From assembly GCA_946630645.1 (NCBI GenBank), contig CAMOZD010000005.1, forward strand, positions 1 to 12,230: a stretch of DNA of 12,230 nt, read 5' to 3'. The notes under the pieces were generated by a model. It saw only the letters and a program-made list of their open reading frames with translations. It did not search any database and was not told where the DNA came from. Source of the stretch: an uncultured Lachnospiraceae bacterium (GTDB taxonomy: Bacteria > Bacillota > Clostridia > Lachnospirales > Lachnospiraceae). The position numbers and the translations under genes were made by a program. Of this stretch, positions 1-7,231 are shown piece after piece. Positions within the stretch are counted from its first letter, which is position 1. Every line of letters begins with the position of its first letter.

Positions 1-459
1 GCCTATGACGAACTCATCAGGAATGTCAAAGCCCAGATAATCAATCTCGATGGGGACCTCTCTCCGGTCAGGCTTGCTGAGCAGGGCACAGAGCTTTATG
101 CTGGCCGGGTTCCTGTAGCCCAGCAAGGGCATCAGATAATGGAGGGTCCTTCCCGTATCGATAATATCCTCAACGATAATAACCTCTTTATTCTCCAGGG
201 TATCGTCCAGATCCTTCTTAATACGGACGATTCCTGAAGATTTAGTGGCATCCCCATAGCTGGATACCTGCATAAAATCAAGGGATACCGGTACTGTAAT
301 CCTTTTTGCCAGCTCACAGGCAAAGAATACGCCTCCCTTTAAGATACAGATTAAATGTACTTCTTTTCCCGCGTAATCGCGGCTGATCTTTTCGCCGATC
401 TCCTTAATCTTTGCGTCCAATGTGGACTCCGGAATCAATACGCTGATACGATCTGCCAT
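1..459 (-). CDS. hpt: Hypoxanthine phosphoribosyltransferase, 3' end outside window
   Basis: This enzyme makes IMP or GMP from hypoxanthine or guanine plus PRPP in cytoplasmic purine salvage. The visible 153 residues include the type I PRPP-binding motif VIIVEDIIDTGRT at about 93-105, the LKGG loop at 40-43 and the YGDATKSSG flexible loop region at about 68-76. This matches the family closely; about 25 residues are missing at the C-terminus because the gene crosses the left edge. The ATG at 457-459 is fixed by a perfect AGGAGG at 465-470, five bases upstream. That site begins in the last base of the tilS stop codon, so translation is probably coupled to tilS. tilS-hpt is a conserved Firmicutes pair, usually followed by ftsH, which would lie beyond the window. 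Confidence 0.96.
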   Translation of the reverse strand, partial: MADRISVLIPESTLDAKIKEIGEKISRDYAGKEVHLICILKGGVFFACELAKRITVPVSLDFMQVSSYGDATKSSGIVRIKKDLDDTLENKEVIIVEDIIDTGRTLHYLMPLLGYRNPASIKLCALLSKPDRREVPIEIDYLGFDIPDEFVIG

Positions 460-469
460 AGCTTCCTCC

Positions 470-1912
470 TTATAAGTAACTTGTAATGTCCTCTGGTCTG
501 CCACATCCCGGCCCCAGGATCTCCGCCCGGAGCACCTTTGCCGTACCCTCATCAATACGGTATCCTTCACTGCTTCTGCGGCCCGGAATCCATAGCACAT
601 GGGCCCCGTCTGCCAGCAGAAGTATTTTTTCCCTTTCCTCCGTGGAAATCTTCTCATCTATGTAATAACGGCGCACTTTTTTTCTGTGTCCTGCCTGATC
701 CAGTATGAAATAATCACCGGGCCGGCAGGTCCGCAGCCAAAGAGTGCTCTTTATTTTAGCATAATCAAAGTACTTGATACAATTATTATTTGGGATATCT
801 CCGTCCATCCTGTCCAGGAGCCGCAAAAGCAGGACCGGCTTGCCCTCTCCAAGGGAAAGCAGCAGGTCTTCCCCTTCCTTAAGGGGGGGCAGCTGACGGT
901 CCCAGGTCTCCCCGGAGGGCGCCGGGTCCCCGGGGCCTGCCGGTCCGGTTACAAGCAGACCTTGTCCGGTCCTTCTGGCCCGGATCCCATAGGGAAAGTC
1001 ATTGCGCCGGCCTGGAGCCAGCCCCATGAGCCGGTCCAGTATCTCCACATGAATATGGCCTATATCCCTTCTTTTCCCACAGACATGGAAGAGCATCCTC
1101 CTGAGAGCCTCTCCCCTTTCATAAGGAAGCAGGCCACGGTAAGCCTCCTCAGAAATAAAGGCCCGGCCCCGGTCCAGTTCCAGGACCTGCCCCAGTCTGG
1201 AATCCAGGACTTGGGCAAGATATTTTCTCTGGTCAGCCTCCAAAAAAGAAAGCCGCCTCATATGGTCAAGGAAACCGGGATTTATTGTCTCAAGCTCCGG
1301 CACGATCCGCTGCCTGATATAATTTCTGCTATAATCTGTGCAGTTATTGCTGCTGTCCTCCACATAAGCCTGGCCCAGCCTCTCCAGGATATCCTCAATC
1401 TCCTTCCTGTTCAGGCACAGAAGGGGTCTGATCCGGCTGCCGGACCTGGCCTCCATGGCAGCAAGGCCGGCGGGTCCGGTCCCTCTGACCATACGGAAGA
1501 GCATGGTTTCAGCCAGGTCATTGCCATGATGGGCCACGGCAATCTTATTACAGCCATGGGTCCGGGCCAGGTCAGAAAAACACTGGTAACGGAAGTCCCT
1601 GCCTGCCTCCTCCAGGGAAAGGCCCTGCCTGGCTGCCAGACCGGGAATATCAGCCTTTACCAGCTCCAGGTCCAGGTCCAGATTCTCACACAGGTCCCTG
1701 ACAAATTCCTGGTCCCGGTCGGCCTCCCCGCCCCGGATTCCGTGATTGACATGGACAGCCAGCAGATCTGTTCCCAGCCTGTCCCTGACTGAGACCAGGT
1801 ACCTGGCCAGGCAGACAGAATCAGCCCCTCCCGACAGGCCCAGCAGGACCTTGTCCTCCCTGGTCAGAAGCTGCTCCCTTTCCACAAAGCGGTCCACTTT
1901 TTTCCATATCAT
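470..1912 (-). CDS. tilS: tRNA(Ile)-lysidine synthetase TilS
   Basis: TilS converts C34 of the CAU anticodon of tRNA-Ile2 to lysidine, using ATP and lysine, so that the tRNA reads AUA instead of AUG. The 480-residue protein has the PP-loop SGGADS at 27-32, HVNHGIRG at 54-61, EEAGRDFRY at 101-109 and AHHGNDLAET at 127-136. A typical TilS C-terminal domain lies at about 391-465 (LRTCRPGDYF, YYIDEKIS, LLADG, WIPGRR). The length matches the long Gram-positive form. The frame stays open upstream to 2050, but that extension would cover the intrinsic terminator of the tRNA and resembles no TilS N-terminus. MIWKKVDRFV at 1912 is the usual start, with GGGAGG at 1924-1929, eleven bases away. No convincing promoter was found between the tRNA terminator and this start, so read-through may feed the gene. 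Confidence 0.96.
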   Translation of the reverse strand: MIWKKVDRFVEREQLLTREDKVLLGLSGGADSVCLARYLVSVRDRLGTDLLAVHVNHGIRGGEADRDQEFVRDLCENLDLDLELVKADIPGLAARQGLSLEEAGRDFRYQCFSDLARTHGCNKIAVAHHGNDLAETMLFRMVRGTGPAGLAAMEARSGSRIRPLLCLNRKEIEDILERLGQAYVEDSSNNCTDYSRNYIRQRIVPELETINPGFLDHMRRLSFLEADQRKYLAQVLDSRLGQVLELDRGRAFISEEAYRGLLPYERGEALRRMLFHVCGKRRDIGHIHVEILDRLMGLAPGRRNDFPYGIRARRTGQGLLVTGPAGPGDPAPSGETWDRQLPPLKEGEDLLLSLGEGKPVLLLRLLDRMDGDIPNNNCIKYFDYAKIKSTLWLRTCRPGDYFILDQAGHRKKVRRYYIDEKISTEEREKILLLADGAHVLWIPGRRSSEGYRIDEGTAKVLRAEILGPGCGRPEDITSYL

Positions 1913-2022
1913 AAGTCGCCCATCCTCCCAAAATCTCTTACCAGCCCTTCTGTCCTTCCCTGACATCCCCTGATATCCCCGATATCCCCGGGCCAGAACG
2001 GCCTGAAAACCTCCAGGAAACG

Positions 2023-2045
2023 AAAAAAAGGCCCCCAAGGACCTT
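2023..2045 (-). terminator. Intrinsic terminator after tRNA-Met
   Basis: On the minus strand AAGGTCC (2045-2039) pairs with GGGCCTT (2034-2028), giving seven pairs including one G-T, around the four-base loop TTGG. A run of five T (2027-2023) follows. It lies about ten bases downstream of the tRNA 3' end and separates the tRNA from tilS. Confidence 0.82.
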
Positions 2046-2055
2046 TTCAAAATAA

Positions 2056-2129
2056 TAGCGGGAACTGGATTCGAACCAGCGACACCACGGGTATGAACCG
2101 TGTGCTCTAGCCAACTGAGCTATCCCGCC
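2056..2129 (-). tRNA. tRNA-Met (CAT), elongator type
   Basis: The minus strand folds into a full cloverleaf. The acceptor stem is GGCGGGA/TCCCGCT with a G1-U72 pair and A73. The D-arm begins TAGCTCAG. The anticodon stem CACGG/CCGTG encloses the loop TTCATAC with anticodon CAT, and the T-arm GCTGG-TTCGAAT-CCAGT completes the fold. CCA is not encoded. The G1-U72 end pair and the TTCATAC loop match the Bacillus elongator tRNA-Met as I remember it. The initiator lacks this pairing, and Bacillus tRNA-Ile2, which also carries CAT, has the loop CTCATAA. The gene has its own promoter at 2149-2177 and terminator at 2023-2045. In B. subtilis a tRNA-Met gene also lies between the divIC and tilS regions, so the placement looks ancestral. 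Confidence 0.93.
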
Positions 2130-2148
2130 ACAGCAATCAACGCCGCCT

Positions 2149-2177
2149 ATCATAACATCAAATCCGGGAAAAGTCAA
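2149..2177 (-). promoter_or_regulatory. Sigma-A type promoter of tRNA-Met
   Basis: On the minus strand TTGACT (2177-2172), a 17-base spacer and TATGAT (2154-2149) give 5/6 matches in both boxes. Transcription would start near 2142, about a dozen bases before the mature tRNA 5' end. It lies downstream of the divIC stop codon, so the tRNA does not depend on divIC transcription. Confidence 0.78.
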
Positions 2178-2243
2178 GAACTATTATTCCATCCCTCTGC
2201 CTTCCCGGTCCTTGCCTTCTCCTGCCCAGTCCTTGCCGCCGGA

Positions 2244-2636
2244 CTATTTATCCGAAGATGTCTTATCCTTATCCTGGCTGCCGGAAGAACTGCCGCCGGA
2301 GGCCTCTGTATCCTCTTTCAGCACGTACTCATCCTTGCCGACCATACCCAGGACTTCCCGGGCAATCTTCTCCTTGAAGGCATCCGTATCCAGATTATCC
2401 TTCTCCTCTTCTAAGCGGTTGTTCTCAGCCTCTATACCCCGGAGCTCGCTTTTCAGTTCCCTGATCTGCTGGTCATAAAGCATAACCTGCTTTCTCTGGG
2501 CAACTGTGGCACCAGCGGCTATGACAAACACAGCAATACCTATGATAAGAACAGCCACAGAACTCCTGGTAAAAAACCTCTTCTGGAACTTTTTCTTAAA
2601 TGCTCTGCTGTTCTTTTTCTTCTTTTTAAATAACAT
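2244..2636 (-). CDS. divIC: Septum formation initiator protein, DivIC/FtsB family
   Basis: This is a small bitopic membrane protein of 130 residues. A very basic cytoplasmic N-terminus (1-24, rich in Lys and Arg) is followed by one membrane segment at about 26-44. An extracytoplasmic coiled coil spans about 48-88, and a region around AREVLGMVGKDEYVL (92-106) fits the end of the DivIC/FtsB core. DivIC works with FtsL and DivIB at the division site to activate septal wall synthesis. The last 20 or so residues are a low-complexity Ser/Gly/Asp/Lys tail. The ATG at 2636 has AGAGGG five bases upstream. Normally the gene follows yabQ in the rqcP operon; here it is divergent from hup-rqcP with a promoter of its own. 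FtsL is possible from topology alone, but synteny favours DivIC. Confidence 0.9.
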   Translation of the reverse strand: MLFKKKKKNSRAFKKKFQKRFFTRSSVAVLIIGIAVFVIAAGATVAQRKQVMLYDQQIRELKSELRGIEAENNRLEEEKDNLDTDAFKEKIAREVLGMVGKDEYVLKEDTEASGGSSSGSQDKDKTSSDK

Positions 2637-2696
2637 GACAACCCTCTGTATTTATAAGATAAAGTCTATTCTTGTTTTTGTCTTATGGCAGATCAT

Positions 2697-2722
2697 CCTG
2701 CCGCCCGGCCCGGCCAGGCAGG
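2697..2722 (-). other. GC-rich hairpin in divIC leader
   Basis: CCTGCC at 2697-2702 and GGCAGG at 2717-2722 are perfect inverted arms around a very GC-rich centre that can pair further. The element lies inside the predicted 5' leader of divIC and stands out sharply from the AT-rich sequence around it. No T-run follows on either strand, so it is not a standard terminator. Its function is unknown. Confidence 0.5.
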
Positions 2723-2768
2723 CCTCTGGGGGCCCTGAAATACCCCTCAAGGCATTAGCATTGTACTT

Positions 2769-2797
2769 ATAATACCGTTTATTCAGCTAATTTTCAA
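2769..2797 (-). promoter_or_regulatory. Sigma-A type promoter of divIC
   Basis: On the minus strand TTGAAA (2797-2792) and TATTAT (2774-2769) are separated by exactly 17 bases, with 5/6 matches in both boxes. Predicted start near 2762 leaves a leader of about 125 bases before divIC, which contains the GC-rich hairpin at 2697-2722. Confidence 0.72.
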
Positions 2798-2844
2798 TGA
2801 TTTCCGCTTATTTTTAACAAAATTCACAAGTGCCATAAAACACC

Positions 2845-2873
2845 TTGACAAACATGGGTTTAACCGTTATAAA
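2845..2873 (+). promoter_or_regulatory. Strong sigma-A promoter of hup-rqcP
   Basis: A perfect TTGACA (2845-2850), a 17-base spacer and TATAAA (2868-2873, 5/6) face hup. The start would be near 2880, leaving a leader of about 60 bases. The near-consensus boxes suit an abundant nucleoid protein. Its -35 box is only about 47 bases from that of the divergent divIC promoter. Confidence 0.85.
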
Positions 2874-2942
2874 TAAACAGTAAGTGCGTTTCTATTTGGA
2901 ATTGAATGATGTTTTAAAGAAGAGATATCAGGAGGATTTGTA

Positions 2943-3218
2943 ATGAATAAAACTGAGTTAATCGCAGCAATCTCTGCGAATACTGAACTGACAAAAAAAG
3001 ATGCAGAAAAGGCTCTCAAGGCTTTTGTAGATGTAGTAGGTAACGAGCTCAGCAAGGGTGAGAAGGTTCAGCTTGCAGGCTTTGGCACTTTCGAAGTAGT
3101 TGAGAGGGCTGCCCGCGAAGGAATCAACCCCAGAACCAAAGAGACCATTCAGATCCCGGCTTCCAAGGCTCCGAAATTCAAACCCATGAAGTCTCTGAAG
3201 GAGAAAGTGAACGCATAA
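2943..3218 (+). CDS. hup: DNA-binding protein HU
   Basis: HU is the abundant dimeric nucleoid protein that bends DNA without strong sequence preference. The 91 residues match the family's usual length throughout. The N-terminal helices start MNKTELIAAI, and the core GFGTF lies at 46-50. The beta arm REGINPRT (58-65) includes Pro63, the residue that intercalates into DNA, followed by IPASKAPKFKP near the end. The ATG at 2943 has AGGAGG at 2930-2935, seven bases upstream. It is first in a two-gene unit with rqcP, 13 bases downstream, under the strong promoter at 2845-2873. HU next to rqcP is a common clostridial arrangement. Confidence 0.97.
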   Translation: MNKTELIAAISANTELTKKDAEKALKAFVDVVGNELSKGEKVQLAGFGTFEVVERAAREGINPRTKETIQIPASKAPKFKPMKSLKEKVNA

Positions 3219-3231
3219 GGCCGTTTTTATT

Positions 3232-3471
3232 ATGAGACTGGATAAGTTTTTAAAGGTCTCCCGCATTATCAAGCGTCGTACCGTGGCCAATGAAGCCTGC
3301 GACGCCGGCCGGGTTTTTGTGAACGGAAAGGCTGCCAAGGCCAGCCTGAACGTCAAAGAGGGCGATATACTGGAGATTCAGTTTGGTAACCGGAATGTGA
3401 AAGCGGAGATCCTTGATGTGAAGGATACAGCGAAAAAAGAAGAAGCCAAGGAACTATTCCGATACCTGTAA
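3232..3471 (+). CDS. rqcP: S4-domain ribosome quality control protein RqcP (YabO/Hsp15-like)
   Basis: This 79-residue protein is almost entirely an S4 RNA-binding domain: MRLDKFLKVSRIIKRRTVANEACDAG forms the two helices and is followed by GRVFVNGKAAKASLNVKEGD. In B. subtilis the homologue RqcP (formerly YabO) binds stalled 50S subunits with RqcH and supports C-terminal alanine tailing of stuck nascent chains. The start at 3232 has only a weak AAGG far upstream and lies 13 bases after hup, so translation probably depends on ribosomes coming from hup. The gene ends at the terminator at 3490-3516. The usual followers yabP and yabQ are absent. Confidence 0.92.
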   Translation: MRLDKFLKVSRIIKRRTVANEACDAGRVFVNGKAAKASLNVKEGDILEIQFGNRNVKAEILDVKDTAKKEEAKELFRYL

Positions 3472-3489
3472 TAACTATTTTGATATATT

Positions 3490-3516
3490 GGCCGGCACTG
3501 CGTGCCGGCCTTTTTT
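3490..3516 (+). terminator. Intrinsic terminator of hup-rqcP
   Basis: GGCCGGCAC (3490-3498) pairs perfectly over nine bases with GTGCCGGCC (3502-3510) around a TGC loop. Six T follow at 3511-3516. It starts 18 bases after the rqcP stop codon. Confidence 0.93.
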
Positions 3517-3542
3517 AATGAATGCTGTCCCAGAGTAATTCC

Positions 3543-3548
3543 AGGAGG
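3543..3548 (+). promoter_or_regulatory. Ribosome binding site fixing the yfhO-like start
   Basis: A perfect AGGAGG sits six bases before the ATG at 3555. The same frame is open to an ATG at 3522, but that codon lies directly after the terminator T-run and has no ribosome site. Confidence 0.85.
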
Positions 3549-3554
3549 TTATCC

Positions 3555-6500
3555 ATGAATAAAAAACCATTGATGAACCGGTTCGATACCACAGACAGAC
3601 CCTATCCGGCAGAGGAGGATTTCCCCTTTCTGGCAAGGGGTCTTCTGGCTGCCTTTTACGCGGCCTTTTTCCTGACCTATCTTCTATTTCATTTTCATCC
3701 CGAATCCCGCCTGGTCTATCTGCTGACTTCCGTGGTCCAGATTGTCTACGCACCCGGCATGTTTTTCGCCGCCGGCCTGCTGGCGGACCAGTACTGCAAA
3801 AGGAAAGAGGATCCCGGCTCCTCCTATCTTAAAACGGGCCTGGTCTTTCTGGCCCTCTACGGAGTCATCGGTCTGGTCATTGATGTAAGCCTCAAGGACT
3901 ATCCTCTATTTACGGCAATCAAAAACATTATCGGTCTGATCCGGATTCCCGGTTCCAGTTCCATCTTCCTTTCCCTGGGTGTTCTTTACCTTCTTTGTGC
4001 CCTCCTGTGGAAAAAGATCCTGGACCTGCACTCCAATCCGGCCGTCATCATCGCAGTCTGCCTGCTGGGCTTTCTCTTTGTACTCATTCCCCAGGGTCTG
4101 CTGGGCTACAGTGCCATAGGTATCTTTACAGGTGGGGACCGTTTCGGCTGCATACCAATCCTGACCCACCTTTTTGCCTTTGCATTAGGCTGCATGGCCT
4201 CCCAGCGGAAAACGGTTTCCATTATGGAAAAGCAGACTATTATCACCATGATCTCTTTCCTGGTCATCGGAGGCTTCCTGGCCGTCATCCATAAAAAACC
4301 AGCCGCCCAGATTCCCCTGGGCATGGTTGCCGCCGCTGTGGCTGTCCACATCGCTGTCCTTTTGCTGCCCCTCTACAAGAAGCTGGAGCAGGTCCTCCTG
4401 GGTCTCTGGGCAGAGCTTAAGGCCTCCTTTTTCCCTTACATAGATGGGGAAAATGTTATGGATATGAAGGGAGGCAGAGAGAGGAAAAAGCATATCCTGG
4501 GCTATCTGGTCAGCTACACGGCCCTCTTTGCCCTCATCGCTTATATGATCTTCTCCCCCTACCTGGAGGCAAACCGGTCTCTGATCTGGAGTGTGGATGG
4601 CCTGGGTCAGTACATTCCCAAGATTATACGCTTTACCCACTATATTCCTTCCGTATTTGCCGACCTGATCCGGGGCAGCGGGAACTTCGCCCAGTACGAT
4701 TTCCGTATAGGACTGGGCGCTCCTGTATCCATCAGCTTTGAGCCTCTTTACTGGCTCAATCTGCTGCTGCCGGCCTCCCATATAGAAGAAGGCTACAGTG
4801 CCCTTGTCATGGTCCGCTATTATCTGGCCGGCCTCAGTATGTCCTGCATGCTCCTCTATTTTAAAAAATCCTTCCGGACCTGCCGGATTGCCAGTATTGC
4901 CTATGCCTTTTCCGGCTATGCCATATTTGCCGGAACCAGACACAGCCAGTTTATCACTCCCATGATCCTTCTTCCCCTTCTGGTCATGGCCATGGAAAGA
5001 TTGATCCGGCATGGAAAATGGTATCTTTTTACCATTCTGACTGCTGTCTCCCTCCTCTGCTCCTACTATTTCCTCTATATGAACACCCTGGCCCTGGGCA
5101 TCTATTTCCTGGCCAGGATTCTCTGCAACAAGGAGCTTAGGACAGTAAAAACCTTCCTATCAAAAAGTCTGCTGATCATTGGAACCTACCTCCTTGGTGT
5201 GTCCATGGGCATGGTCTCCATCGCCACCGCCTTCGGAAGCTATATGGGCTCAGGCAGGACCAGCGGGGGCAAGCTCGCCAAGTTCCTGACCACGACCCCT
5301 CTTTACTACAGGGCCGAATGGATTCCGGACTTTTTAGTCGCCTTTATCTCAGACTCCTTTGCCCCGGGCATGTGGCTGAAACTGGGGGTCGCACCCCTGG
5401 CTCTTTTCGCCGTCATTCTTCTTTTTACCAGAAAAAGGCGGTCGGAGCTCAGGGCCATGTTCCTCTTATATACCCTATTCTGCCTCTTCCCGGTCTTTGG
5501 ATTTATTTTCAGTGGTTTCGGCAGCGTGACCAACCGCTGGGTCTATATCTATGTCCTTCTGATCATCTATCTGCTTGCGGACAATATGGACAGCTTTGAA
5601 GGCCTCAGCCAGAGGGAGCTGGGACTGATGACAGGACTTACAGTCTTTTATGTCCTCCTCATCTCCTTCTCCCACAAATTCCACACGGAAGAAGCCATGA
5701 TGGCCCTGGCCTTTTTACTTTTGACCTACGCGGTAATCCTGCTCCAGAATTTCGGCTATTTCAAGAGCCGGTCCTTTGGAGGAAAGCAGATTTTAGCTCT
5801 CATTGTCCTTCTTAGTGTCGTCATCAACGCCAACCTTTATATTACTTCAGAAGGCAAGGACCAGAGCCACCTGGATACCTATGTGGAAAACGGCAAGGCC
5901 AGGTCCCGGATGACCAGTATGGCTCTCAAAAAGCTGCCGGAGGTTCCCGGCTATGATCCCTCAGACTTCTTCAGAAGTGTCAGCCTGGAGGGCAAGGGCA
6001 GCACCCGGTCGTCCAGCCTGATTCTGGGTTACAATGACATCGCAACCTTTACCAGTACCCTGAACCGGGGGATCGTCAATTATAACCGGGCCATGGGTAA
6101 CTGCCACTGGGATATGGTCTCTGTCTATGACTACAATGCCCGGACCTATATGAATGAACTGGCCAGTGTCCGCTATATAGGCGCTTCCTCCAAGGATACC
6201 GTTGCCATGCCTTATGGCTATGAGGAAGTCTACAGCTTCTCCGGCAAATCCAGGGATTATAAGATTTATGAAAACAAATACGCCCTTCCCCTGGGTTATA
6301 CCTACGACAAGGTTATCCCGGAAAGCCAGGCGGCTGAGCTTTCCGCTGCCCAGCGCCAGGAACTTACCATGGCAGGGGCCATCATCGATGATGAGAAAAT
6401 TAAGGAGGATGCCTTCCTTAATATCCAGACAAAGAATGTATCCGACCTTCCTCTCAGTTGTGAAAGAAAGGAAATAAGCAGCATGGAGGCCGGACCCGGC

Positions 6501-7199
6501 CTTGTCCTGTCAGAGGGCATGATTACCATAGAGGAACCTATGGCCCAGCTGACACTCCATTTCGACGGTGCTCGCCATGCGGAAACCTATGTCAGTCTCA
6601 AAGGTGATATTTACGCGGAGCCTGACTCCAAAGAACACTTTATAAAGACCGATATCGAAGCCGAAGATATGAGCTACCAGTATAAGTTCCGTATAGACTC
6701 TTACTCCACAGGTCAGGATGAATTCCTTTTCAATCTGGGTTACCACGATGACGCCATCGATTCCTGTACCCTGACCTTCCTGGCTCCCGGCCAGATCAGC
6801 TATTCAGACCTGGCAGTCTATTCCCAGACCATGGAAGACTACACCCAGAAGGCCCTTGCCCTCAGGGAAAATGCTTTGGAAAATGTTTCCGTCAGCAACA
6901 ACACGGTGACCGGGGATATCCGGCTCGACCAGGATAAACTGCTGCTCTTATCCATCCCCTACCAGAAGGGCTGGACAGCCACTGTTGACGGAAAGAAGAC
7001 CGACCTCTACCAGGTTAACTACCAGTATATGGGCCTTCATGTCCCTGCGGGAAATCACCAGATCCGGCTCCATTACCAGATGCCCGGCCTCAGGCTGGCC
7101 TTCCTGGTGACCGGGGCAGGTCTCCTGGTCTTCGCCGCCATCATAATCTTTAACTACATCCGCAAAAAGCAAAGGGCGGCCAGGGAAAAAATAAGTTAG
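3555..7199 (+). CDS. YfhO-family membrane protein with extra N-terminal membrane domain
   Basis: This 1214-residue protein has many membrane segments. Residues about 313-1200 fit the YfhO family (probable GT-C fold): a first membrane segment at 316-335, then the loop WSVDGLGQY with Asp348, where GT-C enzymes carry a catalytic acid. More membrane helices run to about 758. A soluble outer domain spans about 760-1176, ending in the family signature PYQKGWTATVDGK and PAGNHQIRLHY, then one last helix and a basic tail. B. subtilis YfhO transfers GlcNAc from undecaprenyl phosphate to lipoteichoic acid; the donor and acceptor here are unknown. Residues 1-290 form about eight further helices that vaguely resemble acyltransferase-3 proteins (IVYAPGMFFAAGLLA, HLFAFALGC) but lack the usual R-x10-H pair. 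A linker at about 295-312 joins the parts. No promoter was found between the upstream terminator and the gene. Confidence 0.85.
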   Translation: MNKKPLMNRFDTTDRPYPAEEDFPFLARGLLAAFYAAFFLTYLLFHFHPESRLVYLLTSVVQIVYAPGMFFAAGLLADQYCKRKEDPGSSYLKTGLVFLALYGVIGLVIDVSLKDYPLFTAIKNIIGLIRIPGSSSIFLSLGVLYLLCALLWKKILDLHSNPAVIIAVCLLGFLFVLIPQGLLGYSAIGIFTGGDRFGCIPILTHLFAFALGCMASQRKTVSIMEKQTIITMISFLVIGGFLAVIHKKPAAQIPLGMVAAAVAVHIAVLLLPLYKKLEQVLLGLWAELKASFFPYIDGENVMDMKGGRERKKHILGYLVSYTALFALIAYMIFSPYLEANRSLIWSVDGLGQYIPKIIRFTHYIPSVFADLIRGSGNFAQYDFRIGLGAPVSISFEPLYWLNLLLPASHIEEGYSALVMVRYYLAGLSMSCMLLYFKKSFRTCRIASIAYAFSGYAIFAGTRHSQFITPMILLPLLVMAMERLIRHGKWYLFTILTAVSLLCSYYFLYMNTLALGIYFLARILCNKELRTVKTFLSKSLLIIGTYLLGVSMGMVSIATAFGSYMGSGRTSGGKLAKFLTTTPLYYRAEWIPDFLVAFISDSFAPGMWLKLGVAPLALFAVILLFTRKRRSELRAMFLLYTLFCLFPVFGFIFSGFGSVTNRWVYIYVLLIIYLLADNMDSFEGLSQRELGLMTGLTVFYVLLISFSHKFHTEEAMMALAFLLLTYAVILLQNFGYFKSRSFGGKQILALIVLLSVVINANLYITSEGKDQSHLDTYVENGKARSRMTSMALKKLPEVPGYDPSDFFRSVSLEGKGSTRSSSLILGYNDIATFTSTLNRGIVNYNRAMGNCHWDMVSVYDYNARTYMNELASVRYIGASSKDTVAMPYGYEEVYSFSGKSRDYKIYENKYALPLGYTYDKVIPESQAAELSAAQRQELTMAGAIIDDEKIKEDAFLNIQTKNVSDLPLSCERKEISSMEAGPGLVLSEGMITIEEPMAQLTLHFDGARHAETYVSLKGDIYAEPDSKEHFIKTDIEAEDMSYQYKFRIDSYSTGQDEFLFNLGYHDDAIDSCTLTFLAPGQISYSDLAVYSQTMEDYTQKALALRENALENVSVSNNTVTGDIRLDQDKLLLLSIPYQKGWTATVDGKKTDLYQVNYQYMGLHVPAGNHQIRLHYQMPGLRLAFLVTGAGLLVFAAIIIFNYIRKKQRAAREKIS

Positions 7200-7231
7200 A
7201 ACATGTCCACACAAACAGTATAACCATAACC

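Noticed and set aside
599..1792. 397-codon open frame on the plus strand inside tilS
   Set aside because: It is antisense to a certain tilS gene, has no family resemblance or ribosome site, and arises from the base composition of the opposite strand.
1913..2050. 46-residue N-terminal extension of TilS
   Set aside because: It overlaps the tRNA terminator and does not look like any TilS N-terminus; the start at 1912 has a ribosome site and the normal family beginning.
2056..2129. Possible tRNA-Ile2 (also CAT) as the TilS substrate next to its enzyme
   Set aside because: The G1-U72 pair, TTCATAC loop and acceptor sequence fit Gram-positive elongator tRNA-Met; the Bacillus tRNA-Ile2 loop is CTCATAA.
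3522..3554. Earlier ATG for the yfhO-like gene
   Set aside because: It lies right after the rqcP terminator without a ribosome site, while the ATG at 3555 has a perfect AGGAGG.
4185..5012. 275-codon antisense frame within the yfhO-like gene
   Set aside because: The sense frame is a clear 1214-residue membrane protein; the antisense product is a low-complexity shadow.
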